From Gimesia maris (lineage in GTDB: Bacteria; Planctomycetota; Planctomycetia; Planctomycetales; Planctomycetaceae), in contig NZ_CP042910.1 of assembly GCF_008298035.1 (NCBI RefSeq), forward strand, positions 6,262,001-6,326,000: a stretch of DNA of 64,000 nucleotides, written 5' to 3'. A model generated the notes under the pieces. That model was not told the origin of the DNA. It saw only the letters and a list, made by a program, of their open reading frames with translations, and made no database searches. Each line of letters opens with the position of its first letter. Position 1 is the first letter of the stretch. Positions 18,631 through 28,720 of the stretch are shown here, one piece after another. The translations under genes and the position numbers were made by a program.

Positions 18631-19051
18631 GGTGGTACCTTAAAAATGTGCTCAAGTGAATTAGAGTAATTACTATTAGTACATATGATTACAAACCGGC
18701 TAAGACGCCGCAACCCGCTTGTACATCACATCCGAAAACAGCTAATCTCGCACCCCAACCTTCCACACACATCTATCTGCCTAACTCTCACCGGCCGCCG
18801 ATCACAACAACGCCGTCAGCCTTCAACAGGTTCTTTACAATCGCTCGATTGAGTCTGAGATTATTGTTTAATAACGGTTCGGCCAGCCTGGCATATTGGC
18901 AAGGTGCTTTTTTTATTGGGGTTGTACGCAATGACTGCGAGAAGCAACGCACAAAAGGCAGCAGCAGGCAGGCACACGCGGGGGGCGCTCTTGTCTGCCG
19001 GAGTTGCAGAAATCAGGCGGGAATGAGACTCAGCCTGAGATGAAACTCACC
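18631..19051. other. Gap with remnant of a paralogous small ORF
   Basis: On the minus strand, roughly 18790-18960, a start-less frame reads NRAIVKNLLKADGVVVIGG, similar to AIVRNLWKGSGVVVI in the small gene at 18209-18421; the nucleotides around the shared block (gatcacaacaacgcc versus aatcacaacaacgcc) also align. This looks like a duplicated and decayed copy. The remaining bases show nothing else. Confidence 0.4.
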
Positions 19052-20140
19052 TCACTGCTGTGCGGGAATGAGTTTAACGGGGACCTGCCAGGCAGTGTTG
19101 CCGGAAAAGCAATCAAGGACAAACTGCTTCAGGACTTTGCCGATATAGATTCCCACTTCCTCGGGAGTCGGCTGAGGACGAATGTAGGAAAAGTCCCGGA
19201 GTTCATCCCGTTCTTTTCCAAACACGTTCGTGACGAGAATGAATACATTTTTTTGCAGCTGGTTGATGCGAGGATCCAGACTGGATTTCGCAGCAATCCC
19301 CAGAGGCATACTGCGGGCAATAATCCCAATCGTGGACTGAAACCGCGGTAGCAGGCGACTGACTTCCGCTTGAATGGCAGAGTGGTCGGATGGCAGAGAG
19401 CGATAGAAGATATTCTCCTGCGAAATATTGTTTTTCGAAAAACATTCCTGCAAGGAATCCAGATACAGAAAATCGCCAGGATAAGCACGCTCGCGCATCA
19501 ATACCAGAAACTGTCGGCATTGTTTTTCAAGATGCAGATGCTCAAACGACATTCGGGCCACGGCTTTCTGATCCTGATCAATCCAGGGCAGCTCAGTAAC
19601 CGAGGGATAAAGGGACCCGACCACGACAGTCGGCAAACCACTTTCCACGAGAATCCGCTGGGCATCTAATGACGTTGAATACAATACGAACGCATCCAAA
19701 CCGTCCGTACTCAGTGCTTCCGTTACGGTTTTTTCAACATATTCCCGCTGATCATGTTGAGGCAGAAAGTTGAACTGGATTTCGGCGCGGGACAATTCGG
19801 ATTGAATACCAATCACCTGCCCATCCGCCAGAACTCCTTCCTTCTTCAGAAAATCCTCGCTCAACAAAAAATGCACGCGGCGGATCATCTGTGCATTCTC
19901 ATTCCCTGGATCACTGATAAAAGTACCCCGACGTTGTTTTCGTTCGAGCACCCCTTTCTTCACCAGCAGCTGCAGCGCGGAATTGGCACCCGCATTACTC
20001 GTTTTCAGCATACGGGCCGTTTCAGAAAGGCCCAGGTAAGGATCACCGGTCGAAAGCCGACGCGATTTGATATCACTTTCGATCAGCGCCGCCAGCTCCG
20101 TGATCGATAGCCGCGCATTTTTTCTGCGTTCGGTTTTCAT
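19052..20140 (-). CDS. GntR-type winged-helix transcriptional regulator with LacI-like sensor domain
   Basis: 362 residues. Residues ~10-75 are a GntR winged helix (LSETARMLKTSNAGANSALQLLVKKGVLERKQRRGTFI broken over helix-wing), and residues ~85-350 look like a periplasmic-binding-protein-type ligand sensor (VDAFVLYSTSLDAQRILVE, then PTVVVGSLYP). This AraR-like plan senses a sugar. It follows the glycosidase-sialidase genes on the same strand, so it probably controls them in response to a released sugar. The ligand is unknown. Confidence 0.8.
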   Translation of the reverse strand: MKTERRKNARLSITELAALIESDIKSRRLSTGDPYLGLSETARMLKTSNAGANSALQLLVKKGVLERKQRRGTFISDPGNENAQMIRRVHFLLSEDFLKKEGVLADGQVIGIQSELSRAEIQFNFLPQHDQREYVEKTVTEALSTDGLDAFVLYSTSLDAQRILVESGLPTVVVGSLYPSVTELPWIDQDQKAVARMSFEHLHLEKQCRQFLVLMRERAYPGDFLYLDSLQECFSKNNISQENIFYRSLPSDHSAIQAEVSRLLPRFQSTIGIIARSMPLGIAAKSSLDPRINQLQKNVFILVTNVFGKERDELRDFSYIRPQPTPEEVGIYIGKVLKQFVLDCFSGNTAWQVPVKLIPAQQ

Positions 20141-20266
20141 ATTACTTAAACCTGACTGAAATCAACTACGCAAACAATGAGCAACCTTAGATACTCGGTT
20201 CCCACGACCCTGGAGGTGCGACAGACAAACTGGCCACGATGGAAATAAGCGTCACCAGCCCCTGAA

Positions 20267-21880
20267 TCATTCTGCATAGTTGATCCACAATTGTAAATCT
20301 TCAACAACCACAGGTAGCGCTGCTGCGGAAGCCAAAGTAAATTCAATCTGATTCTCTCCTGTTCGCACAAAACCAGGTTTGATTTTTCCCGACAAAAAAT
20401 GTTCCTCGCCTGCATGCAGAGGAACGACTTCACCATTCAGTTTGACAATTAGTTCCTCTTTATTTTGCGGTAATGCCTTGAAGCGGACCTTCAAATTGAG
20501 TGCAGCCCCGGTTTCTACGGGATTCTCGCCGACAGGTAATGTCACACTGACACTTTTTCCGGGGCGGACCACGCGGGGATGGTCCGGGGTCAAGATATCA
20601 CGATTCATATAAGAACTCCCCTTTTTCCACCAGGAATTCACGCTGGCGTAACCGCGGGCTGAGGTGAAATACACCTTCGGCAGCGATTGTAACCGGGTGG
20701 GATCCCCCAGTTCGCGCCAGAGGGGATGCCGCGGATTGAACGAGTTGAATAAATAGATGCCATCAATGCCCTGCGACCAGGCATTCATCGCCCTGCCTCG
20801 AAATCCTTCTGTCGAAGCATAGACCTTACGGGCCCGTTGATCTTTCTGGCGTGACTCACTCAGTCCCGCGTAAACGGGTACCTGGTATTTGTGCCCCAGC
20901 TCCACGGATTCTTTCCAGGGGTTCAAACGAAAATAGCCCGTGACCGTCATGATGTCGACCAGATCCTCTTTGAGCCAGGTTTCTACATCCAGCCCCAGTA
21001 CCCGCGCGTACTCTACGGAATCAGGTACGCGAATCGCAATCAGAATCGGACGTCCCCGCTGCTGGCCTACTTCATCCGCCATAGTCCGAATCCGCCGCAT
21101 CAAATCGTTCAACCGACTCAACTCCAGATCGCCAGCCGGCTCTCCCCAGGAAACGCGTTTAAAATAATTCAGATGCCGAAAGAAATCGAGCTCAACTCCA
21201 TCGACATCATAATTCCGACAGACTTCTTCCACATAGCGATATGCCAGATCACAGATTTCTTCATGCGTAAAATCGACGGCAGTCCAGCGACCGTTTTTGG
21301 GTTTCTCTTTCGCTGAACCGACAAGCCATTCCGGGTGTTCCTTTTTCAAAGGGGGAAACAGCAAGGGACCGTACCAGGCAGACGAGGCATCATGGGTATC
21401 ATTCATGCGAAATGACCAGAACAATTCGACATCATTCTCCTTACACCAGTCTGACATCACAGTCAGCGGATCATGGCCGTTTTTAATCAATTCTGCCGTT
21501 TTGTTGTTTGAAAGCTTATTTGCGGTTTCCGTAAATACGTTGCCCACCTTGGTGTCATGTGTAAAATAACTGAACCCGGATGACCACGTGCAATAAAAGA
21601 TCGCGTCAACCTGACTCCCTTTCAAGGGGCTCGTGCGGACATCCAGTAATGCCTGAGGCGTGGCTTCCTTCAGAGAATACACGGGTTCATTTCCATCGTT
21701 ATTGAAAATGATCCGCCGTTTTTTCCAGGCAGCTTTCTGTCTCGCCGCTTGCATGGATTGCTGTTGAGACGGACTCAATGTTGCGTTTTTTTCTGCTGCA
21801 TCCACAGACCGTTCCAGATATGTATGACCGATGATCACAATGGCAGGCAGCAGAAGAAGTCGCAGCATTTGAGACGGCAT
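20267..21880 (-). CDS. GH10-like (GHL10/DUF187-type) glycoside hydrolase, secreted
   Basis: 537 residues from the ATG at 21880, chosen because it gives a signal peptide (MLRLLLLPAIVIIGHTYL); an in-frame start at 21991 would add 37 unlikely residues. The body is a TIM barrel of the family 10-like type: FSYFTHDTKVGN, FWSFRMNDTHD, DFTHEEICDLAYRYVEEV, and YDVDGVELDFFRH near residue 235, where the acidic residues probably form the active site. A C-terminal beta-sandwich follows. Exported glycosidase of unknown substrate, in line with the sialidase and a sugar-sensing regulator. Confidence 0.8.
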   Translation of the reverse strand: MPSQMLRLLLLPAIVIIGHTYLERSVDAAEKNATLSPSQQQSMQAARQKAAWKKRRIIFNNDGNEPVYSLKEATPQALLDVRTSPLKGSQVDAIFYCTWSSGFSYFTHDTKVGNVFTETANKLSNNKTAELIKNGHDPLTVMSDWCKENDVELFWSFRMNDTHDASSAWYGPLLFPPLKKEHPEWLVGSAKEKPKNGRWTAVDFTHEEICDLAYRYVEEVCRNYDVDGVELDFFRHLNYFKRVSWGEPAGDLELSRLNDLMRRIRTMADEVGQQRGRPILIAIRVPDSVEYARVLGLDVETWLKEDLVDIMTVTGYFRLNPWKESVELGHKYQVPVYAGLSESRQKDQRARKVYASTEGFRGRAMNAWSQGIDGIYLFNSFNPRHPLWRELGDPTRLQSLPKVYFTSARGYASVNSWWKKGSSYMNRDILTPDHPRVVRPGKSVSVTLPVGENPVETGAALNLKVRFKALPQNKEELIVKLNGEVVPLHAGEEHFLSGKIKPGFVRTGENQIEFTLASAAALPVVVEDLQLWINYAE

Positions 21881-22024
21881 GAGAGGAACTTTCTGATCAA
21901 AATGTTCTTTGATGTCACGAAGATTTTCTATTGAAAACAGCAATAAAATATCCTCATCAGTCACTGTTAAGTCGAAATCCTGACAATTCAACCGACGATA
22001 TCAAGCGCGTTTGGCAAGTTTGTG

Positions 22025-23143
22025 TCAGGGATCTACCTGTTCTCCATAAAACCAATCTACGTTAATTCGAGCCAGGTGCAAGCCATCATTTGTGTGATAC
22101 GCGATCAAAGCCAGATCGTCGTCAATAAACTCGATACACTGATACCCGAAATCGTTAGTGGGATCCTGAACGATGTTACGCTGATGAAGAAATGTTTTTC
22201 CCTCATCTCTGGAAATCGCAGTCGTCAAAGCAGAACGCATGGGAAGCTTTCTGCCGTTTTCTTCAATTGTTGATTTCTCACTGACCCAGATGAAAAGCAG
22301 GTCACCCGTCGAGGGGATGCGTCGTACAGTTGGCAAACCCGCATAAGGCATCTTCAAGTCGCGAATCAGCTTACCCTCAGACCATGTCTCGCCGCGATCT
22401 GTGGAATAGGCACGTACCGGATATCCGCTGTAACTTCGCGCGAACATCATCAAACGCCCATCTTTCAATTCCACGGCATCCGCTTCCTGTACTTCAATCT
22501 TTCGAGTCCCATACAGATCCACCGTGTTTTTGCTGGAATGCCAGCTGTGTCCCTGGTCGTCTGAGTAAAATGTGAGCCCGACATAGCCATTGTGGTCATT
22601 GGAATCCGGCATGTATTTTTTATTTTCACCGACGGCAATAATCCGCCCATCCCGTAACGACAACAGTTTATCATTGTGTACCAGGTTATAACCGGGGTAC
22701 GCGGAAACGGGGAGTTGCTCAGTCCAGGTCTGACCTTCATCGGCACTACGCCGGTAAAGAACAGTCGCGTAATAGGGTTTGGCGGGATGTGTTGAATAAT
22801 TGTACGCCAGCAGAATCTCACCATTTTTGATGCGCAACAGGCTGGGATGCACGTAGCGCCCTTTCGCTGGCAACTTCGGCTGAGGCACCAGTGTCCAAGG
22901 CTCTGACCAGGTCTTCCCCTGATCAACAGACTTCTTTGCCATGATGCCGCCGTGATCGCCATACTCAGTATAGCAGAACAGAATCGACCCATCCTGCAAG
23001 ATCAATAAATCGCCGTTGTTGCCACGGTAGCCACGCGTTTGTTTTTCTTTTTTGACAATGCGTACGACATCAAAATCGGCACCACAGGCAACAGACGCCA
23101 CGCAAAGGCAAAGCACGCCTGCCATAATTTTTTGAAAACCCAA
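22025..23143 (-). CDS. Exo-sialidase/BNR-repeat family protein, secreted
   Basis: 372 residues with an N-terminal signal peptide (CLCVASVACGA). At least five Asp boxes are visible (SVDQGKTW, SADEGQTW, SDDQGHSW, STDRGETW, SRDEGKTF), giving a six-bladed propeller. The start is TTG at 23143, supported by AAGGA eight bases upstream; an ATG at 23125 is the alternative. Many planctomycete BNR proteins act on glycans other than sialic acid, so substrate is open. It sits between a lipoprotein and a GH10-like enzyme, same strand. Confidence 0.8.
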   Translation of the reverse strand: MGFQKIMAGVLCLCVASVACGADFDVVRIVKKEKQTRGYRGNNGDLLILQDGSILFCYTEYGDHGGIMAKKSVDQGKTWSEPWTLVPQPKLPAKGRYVHPSLLRIKNGEILLAYNYSTHPAKPYYATVLYRRSADEGQTWTEQLPVSAYPGYNLVHNDKLLSLRDGRIIAVGENKKYMPDSNDHNGYVGLTFYSDDQGHSWHSSKNTVDLYGTRKIEVQEADAVELKDGRLMMFARSYSGYPVRAYSTDRGETWSEGKLIRDLKMPYAGLPTVRRIPSTGDLLFIWVSEKSTIEENGRKLPMRSALTTAISRDEGKTFLHQRNIVQDPTNDFGYQCIEFIDDDLALIAYHTNDGLHLARINVDWFYGEQVDP

Positions 23144-23174
23144 CGGTCAATTCCTTACAATGCTGGTAGCTGAT

Positions 23175-23588
23175 CTAATCGAGTGTAAAGTCCAGTTGCA
23201 TCGCGCCGTCTCCCGATTCCACAACGGCATTCAAGTTTGAATTGTCGTTGTATTTTTGGGGAATCACAGTGACTGGAGCAGCGTTTTTTTCCGGCATGAC
23301 TTCCGCTTCCACTAACTCCGTACCGCCGGCAGCCGAACGGATCTCGATACGGTGTTCGCCCAGAGGAACGCCTCCCTTATTTTCCACGCGATAGGAACCG
23401 TCGGCGATTCGCGCCGACGCCACAGGACCGCTCGGCTGGGGAATGAAGCGAATGGTGCCGTTCTTGATCGGCTGATTCTGAAATAGCACATTCCCAGTCA
23501 CAATGCGCCGCGCCGGCGCATCATCACTTCCGGTACAGCCCAGCAGGAAACAAACGGGCAAAATCAGTACAAATCGTAAGCCTCTCAT
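23175..23588 (-). CDS. Small lipoprotein with carboxypeptidase-regulatory-like fold
   Basis: 137 residues. Signal peptide with lipobox LLGC (Cys at residue ~18), so membrane-anchored on the outside. The mature domain (VTGNVLFQNQPIKNGTIRF ... GSYRVENKGGVPLGEHRIEI) is the small beta-sandwich common in planctomycetes next to DUF1559 genes. GGGAG seven bases before the ATG. It lies 55 bases after the DUF1559 gene and 31 before the sialidase. Role unknown; such proteins probably work at the cell surface. Confidence 0.8.
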   Translation of the reverse strand: MRGLRFVLILPVCFLLGCTGSDDAPARRIVTGNVLFQNQPIKNGTIRFIPQPSGPVASARIADGSYRVENKGGVPLGEHRIEIRSAAGGTELVEAEVMPEKNAAPVTVIPQKYNDNSNLNAVVESGDGAMQLDFTLD

Positions 23589-23643
23589 GATGCGTCTCCC
23601 TTATGAATCTATTACTCTTTCGACCGTGTCAACGAACTTCTGC

Positions 23644-24567
23644 TTAAAACTCGCCGACGACATCTCCCCCCTGGCGAGTGGTCAGCTTTGAAAGTGTTTG
23701 TTGATCCATGTTTTCTGAGAAGAACCTGACAGCACCATCGCCCATTAAGAAGTGACAACCTCCTGTATGATAACTGGAGAATTCCATGTCCCATTTGTCC
23801 CAGTAACCACCGCCGGGAATGGAATTCGGTCCATTGATGCCGCCTGCCGTATCCAGCACATTCCAGATGGTATAGCCTTGTCCGTCGTATGAGCCTGTTC
23901 TGCCTCCGGTGACTTCGCCAATTACCAGCGTATTGCTGGTACCGTCGATAATATCACGAATCTTGACTCGGGAATGATTAAACAGAACACCATCACCGGC
24001 AACAGTAGGTCGGAAACCGGAAAGATCACAGAGCCAGTCAACGGAATCTGCGACCCCTGCCATGTTGGTTTTACCGATATCATCCTTACCGCCAGCTGCT
24101 CCTGGATTGGTAATACCTCCCGTGTGATTAGTGCGGTCATCGCCTTGCGGGTCACTCGGACACTGAAAGGTTTGAACTTTGTAGCCGCCCTGCTGTAAGC
24201 CGCCATTGGGAGCAACATTGTAGTTAAGAGAAAAATTAAAGCCGTTGTAAACATTCGCGAGATCAAGATAAGGCAGCAGATGTGTGCCCCAGGAAAATCT
24301 TGCCGGATTGCCTGATATCGTTCCCGAGCAGCCGCCGCGGGGGAGTGAGCATCCAAAAGGAAACACACCATGCGTGTCATGATAGTTATGCAGCGCCAGG
24401 CCGACCTGCTTGAAATTGTTCTTGCATGAGGAGCGACGGGCAGCCTCACGAGCCTGCTGCACAGCCGGTAATAACAGGGCGATCAAGATGGCGATAATGG
24501 CAATCACCACCAGCAATTCAATCAGAGTAAAGCCACGACTCATACGTTGTTTTCGATGAGCAAACAT
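23644..24567 (-). CDS. DUF1559 prepilin-like surface protein
   Basis: 307 residues. Type IV prepilin N-terminus (SRG then FTLIELLVVIAIIAILIALL), the planctomycete continuation LLPAVQQAREAARRSSCKNN, and the C-terminal H-x9-DG motif (HTGGCHFLMGDG). GGAGG stands five bases before the ATG at 24567. It is the first gene of the transcription unit leading to the lipoprotein, sialidase and GH10-like genes. Members are thought to be pseudopilins or surface display proteins; coupling to polysaccharide capture is an inference from this order. Confidence 0.92.
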   Translation of the reverse strand: MFAHRKQRMSRGFTLIELLVVIAIIAILIALLLPAVQQAREAARRSSCKNNFKQVGLALHNYHDTHGVFPFGCSLPRGGCSGTISGNPARFSWGTHLLPYLDLANVYNGFNFSLNYNVAPNGGLQQGGYKVQTFQCPSDPQGDDRTNHTGGITNPGAAGGKDDIGKTNMAGVADSVDWLCDLSGFRPTVAGDGVLFNHSRVKIRDIIDGTSNTLVIGEVTGGRTGSYDGQGYTIWNVLDTAGGINGPNSIPGGGYWDKWDMEFSSYHTGGCHFLMGDGAVRFFSENMDQQTLSKLTTRQGGDVVGEF

Positions 24568-24946
24568 TTGCCCTCCCAGAACTATTGAAAATGACTACAT
24601 GAAACGGAAACGGAACAAATAAACATATCTCACTTTAAAATAACAACTTACGACACTTTCACATCCTGAAACGATTCCATGTCGAAACAGCATCTTCCCA
24701 GCATACATTAATAATTTTCATTAACAAGAAATAATTTTACTTATTCAGAATTATTTATTGAGTAATCTGCAGCAAGGTTGTATTCAGGAAAAAATCAGGC
24801 ACTGCAGGTCTGAGCGAATCCTGAAAATCCTCTTTGCTTACCAGACCTGCAATCGTGTATACTCCCCCCAACCCACAAATACACATCTGCATCATCCATT
24901 GCTTCAGACATGAACGATGGCAGGAAATGGAATCGGGGGAATTGCG

Positions 24947-27900
24947 ATGGTATCTGCTTGCGACGCAGGAACAGTGAATTGCCGGCATTGGTGGCAGTTC
25001 TGGACATTACTCTCTCTCAACAGTGCACTGCAGCTGAGTCTCTGGCAAAGCCCGCTGATGGCGGCAGAACCAGATCAGCAGTCGGCGAGTCGACCACCAC
25101 AAGTACAAACACTGTATGAGCCGGGCCGGCTGGGTGGACATGGTGCGACACTGCATCGCGTCACCATCACGGGCACCGCGCGAAATGCAGCCGGTGAACC
25201 GCTCAAAGACGCTGACATTTATGTTTCCAGTCGAGGCTGGATTATTCCAGGCGATTTTGAACAGCTGCGCGGTCACACCCGTAGCGATGAGAATGGACAT
25301 TATGAACTCAAGGACGTTCAATTGTTTGTCATCAACAATCGCGATCCTCACTCGCGACCCGACGAGAGTGACTTTATCGTCTTCGGCACGAAAGAGAATT
25401 ATGGCCTCACCTGGCATCCTGCCCGCAATTATCGCCCCGCCGCGCGTCCTGAAGAAATCGATGGTCAGGATCGAAACAGTCACGCCACGAGAAATGCCTT
25501 CTATCAGAATGAACCGATTGTCATCGATCTGCAGTTTGATGCGCCGGCAAAACTGAGAGGCGTCATCACCGACAAGCAGGGACATCCCCTGGCAAACGCG
25601 AAAGTACAACTGGGACATGTGGATCGCCCGCTGAATACCTCCCCACACAGAACGGGTTACTGCGAATATCTCAAACAGAAGAATCCCTATTCAAACCAGA
25701 ATGATTCGTTTATCAATTTTTCCGTAGTCCCTTTATCAGTGCGTGAAACCTATACCGACGCGCAGGGACGTTATGAATTCACACAACTCCGCCGCGACAC
25801 CAGTTACTCTGCCAATATCGATCCGGGTCCGGAGTTCGCCCCCTGGCAATTTACCCTGGTCACCGCGAGCCAGTCCCGCAATTCCAGGAATACAATCTCC
25901 GCCGGGTATGCTGGCGAAGTCAACCATCAGTTTACCGCACCGCGTGATGTCACCGTCCGCGTTGTACAAAGTGATTCGGGCCGGCCCCTCTCTAATGTAC
26001 TGGTGACAGCCCATCCTATCGGCGCAGTGCGACGCAGTGGCATTCAGGCGCGTACAGACAGCCATGGAAATGCGCAGCTCAGGCTCATTCCGGATGAATA
26101 CAAGCTGGTGGCAGAACCCAATCCGGATCAGCCCTTTCTGTATTTGAGCCAGCAGTATTTTGTCCCGAAACGAAAAGCTTCTGAAAAGAACGATACGCCA
26201 AATGTCACAATGAAGTTGAACCCCGCTGCCATTGTGAAGCTGAAAGCGATCAACGCCAAAACCGGCGCCCCGATTCCGGGAGTCCGCTTCAACTACGAAA
26301 CCTATGACTCCGGAGAGCAAACCCCGGTCTCCACGCAGACGGTGTATGTCGATTATCCTTTTACAAACGATGCCGGTGAAATCCAGGCCTTTATGGAACC
26401 GGGCAGGCGCCGTTTTGTCGTCACCGAACCCTTCTCCCTGTCCCAGGCAGCAGGCAGTCGCTCAGAGCGTATCAAACTCACCGCAGGTCAGGTTACGGAA
26501 GTTACCATCAAATTGACACCGGCAGATTTTCTACCCACACATCTGGTCGCCAGCGAAATGCAGCCTCGTAAAAACTCACTCTACGCTCCCGAGATTCAGA
26601 AGAAATGGCACATACAGTCGGAACTGCTGCGGCTCACTCCCCTGCGCATCACCACACAGAAAGTCTCATTCTATCGAAAATCTGTCGATACAGAGAACCT
26701 GCTCAAAGATTTACGCGCACTGGATCCGTATGAGCTGCCTGATATCAAATCGTTACTCAACAAATATTACACTGGTGAATCAGACTGGTACAAACAGGTG
26801 CTGACAGCGCAGGGCACTCTCAAGCATGAAGCACGCTATTTCAACCCTGATACTCGCCCTCCCCTTTTCTTCAATTTCTCAGGTCAGCCGTTGCCCAATC
26901 TCACCACGATGACCGATGGCTGGAAAACAATTCATCATCAAAGCATGAGTAATCAGGCCGGGATTAACCTGAACCGTAGAGGAAGAATCAATTTTCATGT
27001 CGAATCTCCCCGTGATCTATGCGAATGGCCATCGCTGCGTAATCGTCTTCCTGCCCCCCAAAACGCAAAAAAGCCCGACGCCGATATTCGCCACGAAGGA
27101 CAGAGAATCATTTATGAGGGAGAAAGTAACGAGAGAGTTTCCCGTCGCGTCCTGGATCAGGAAACCGGTTTTATTTTCGAAACGTTTCACCAATCGCAGC
27201 CACATCAGTTTGAACAAGTCAAGCTGTCATTCGCCCCGCAGAAAATATCCAATGGTCTGATCCTGCCTGGAATGCATATCAACTGGAAGATGTATCAGGG
27301 AAAATTACAGCAACTGGAAGCAACTCTGATCGAAAAAGTAGAAATTCTTTCGAACGTGCCCGCCGATGCCTTTTCGATTGCCTTGCCAGCGGGGACTGAG
27401 TTCATTGATTCCCGCCAACTGCCTGACAATGTCAGCTACATTGCCGGCAATCATGCTTCCAAAAAAATCCTGACTGGCCCAGTCAGCGACTTCGCCGCTT
27501 ACCTGCAGCGGAACCCCTATTACAGCCACGAAATGGAAACAGAGCCTCAGCTCGGCAGACACGCCCCCACTCTGGAACCGGCACTCTGGTTGACGGCGGA
27601 TGGAAAAACAGCAGCACCCAACCTGAATGGAAAAGTGGTCCTGATCCACTTCTGGGGAACCCGGAATGCCAACAGCATGGACCAGTTGTCTGAAATGAAA
27701 GCCGCATACAAAAAATATGCAGAACAACCTGTTGTGCTCATCGGACTGCATGATTCTTACACCTCAACATCTCAACTGCAGGCCATTGCGGAGCAGAAAG
27801 AACTGAAATACACGCTGGCCATCGATCAACGCCCAGAAGAAGCCGGCTGGTTCGGCAAAACCATGCAGCACTTTCGAGTACGCAACTTACCCCAGACAGC

Positions 27901-27991
27901 TGTCATTGATCAACAGGGTAATCTGACTTTCACAGGCGATCTCCCGGAAGCCCTCCAGAAAGTGAATCAATTGTTGAATGATAAGAACTAA
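24947..27991 (+). CDS. Large secreted protein: carboxypeptidase-regulatory-like repeats plus C-terminal thioredoxin-like fold lacking CxxC
   Basis: 1014 residues from the ATG at 24947, which follows GGGGGA at spacing six; an ATG at 24917 is possible. A signal-like hydrophobic stretch covers residues ~15-40. At least four CarboxypepD_reg-type repeats follow (GTARNAAGEPLKDADIYVS, RGVITDKQGHPLANAKVQL, VVQSDSGRPLSNVLVTAHP, KAINAKTGAPIPGVRF). The middle region is unassigned. The last ~140 residues are a TlpA-like thioredoxin fold (GKVVLIHFWGTRNANSMDQL, cis-Pro in LPQTAVID), but the usual WCxxC is replaced by GTRNAN, so no redox activity is expected. Confidence 0.8.
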   Translation: MVSACDAGTVNCRHWWQFWTLLSLNSALQLSLWQSPLMAAEPDQQSASRPPQVQTLYEPGRLGGHGATLHRVTITGTARNAAGEPLKDADIYVSSRGWIIPGDFEQLRGHTRSDENGHYELKDVQLFVINNRDPHSRPDESDFIVFGTKENYGLTWHPARNYRPAARPEEIDGQDRNSHATRNAFYQNEPIVIDLQFDAPAKLRGVITDKQGHPLANAKVQLGHVDRPLNTSPHRTGYCEYLKQKNPYSNQNDSFINFSVVPLSVRETYTDAQGRYEFTQLRRDTSYSANIDPGPEFAPWQFTLVTASQSRNSRNTISAGYAGEVNHQFTAPRDVTVRVVQSDSGRPLSNVLVTAHPIGAVRRSGIQARTDSHGNAQLRLIPDEYKLVAEPNPDQPFLYLSQQYFVPKRKASEKNDTPNVTMKLNPAAIVKLKAINAKTGAPIPGVRFNYETYDSGEQTPVSTQTVYVDYPFTNDAGEIQAFMEPGRRRFVVTEPFSLSQAAGSRSERIKLTAGQVTEVTIKLTPADFLPTHLVASEMQPRKNSLYAPEIQKKWHIQSELLRLTPLRITTQKVSFYRKSVDTENLLKDLRALDPYELPDIKSLLNKYYTGESDWYKQVLTAQGTLKHEARYFNPDTRPPLFFNFSGQPLPNLTTMTDGWKTIHHQSMSNQAGINLNRRGRINFHVESPRDLCEWPSLRNRLPAPQNAKKPDADIRHEGQRIIYEGESNERVSRRVLDQETGFIFETFHQSQPHQFEQVKLSFAPQKISNGLILPGMHINWKMYQGKLQQLEATLIEKVEILSNVPADAFSIALPAGTEFIDSRQLPDNVSYIAGNHASKKILTGPVSDFAAYLQRNPYYSHEMETEPQLGRHAPTLEPALWLTADGKTAAPNLNGKVVLIHFWGTRNANSMDQLSEMKAAYKKYAEQPVVLIGLHDSYTSTSQLQAIAEQKELKYTLAIDQRPEEAGWFGKTMQHFRVRNLPQTAVIDQQGNLTFTGDLPEALQKVNQLLNDKN

Positions 27992-28252
27992 GATTTCCAG
28001 GTAACGCAGTACAATTCTTATTAAATAGGATCTCTTCGGTTTTGAAACGGACAGGCCCCAGACGCTCACTCACCTGAATCATTTGGGAGCTGCTCTAAAA
28101 CAGGTAAAGAGAGAAACTCATCAGAACGCGCATAGGCAGCCAGAAATACTTCCACTTGCCGGTATACTCTCTGATTTTCCCTGAATACCTGATCCAGATA
28201 TGTGATTTTTTAGTTTGCCCCCTGTTCTGAGCAACAGACGATTTATCTTATT
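27992..28252. other. Intergenic region between convergent genes, nothing seen
   Basis: No coding frame with a start signal and no perfect terminator hairpin could be seen between the large secreted protein and the convergent small secreted gene. Confidence 0.4.
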
Positions 28253-28720
28253 TTATTCCTGAAAACGAACACATTTAAAATTCCAGTGAGTCCCTTTTCC
28301 ATCAATCATAGTCCCCGACCAGTGTCCAAGACGATTGAAATCCAACCAGAAACTCCCCTTCATGTCCGTTACAACTTTTCCTTTTTTAGTGAATGCACGA
28401 AAATCGGTGAGTACCATGCGGGTCTTCAGTTTTTTGGGATAGTTTTTGCCTACCGCTTTAGAGTAACTGGGATCATCTGGCGTTTTTTTCTGATATAATA
28501 CATTGTTTTCAACTCGAAATCGCCCTTGCAACTTCTTGCGCCGTTCCGCTTTGGAAGTCATCTCGAATTTCCAGACTGCCCCTTCGAACTCACCCGCATC
28601 ATAAAAGTTATTATAAGCGGAAACTGGTGACGAATTGAAAACCTGACACGTGATCAGTAGTAGCACTGGCAGAAAATTGACTCGCTCCACAGATTGGGAA
28701 TTTTGTTTGGCAGTTTTCAT
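28253..28720 (-). CDS. Small secreted hypothetical protein
   Basis: 155 residues. N-terminal signal peptide (FLPVLLLITCQVFNSSPVSA). The mature part is rich in Lys, Phe and Trp (AVWKFEMTSKAERRKKLQGRF, then HWSGTMIDGKGTHWNFKC) and has the look of a small beta-barrel found alone in planctomycete genomes. No family recognised. Monocistronic. Confidence 0.65.
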   Translation of the reverse strand: MKTAKQNSQSVERVNFLPVLLLITCQVFNSSPVSAYNNFYDAGEFEGAVWKFEMTSKAERRKKLQGRFRVENNVLYQKKTPDDPSYSKAVGKNYPKKLKTRMVLTDFRAFTKKGKVVTDMKGSFWLDFNRLGHWSGTMIDGKGTHWNFKCVRFQE

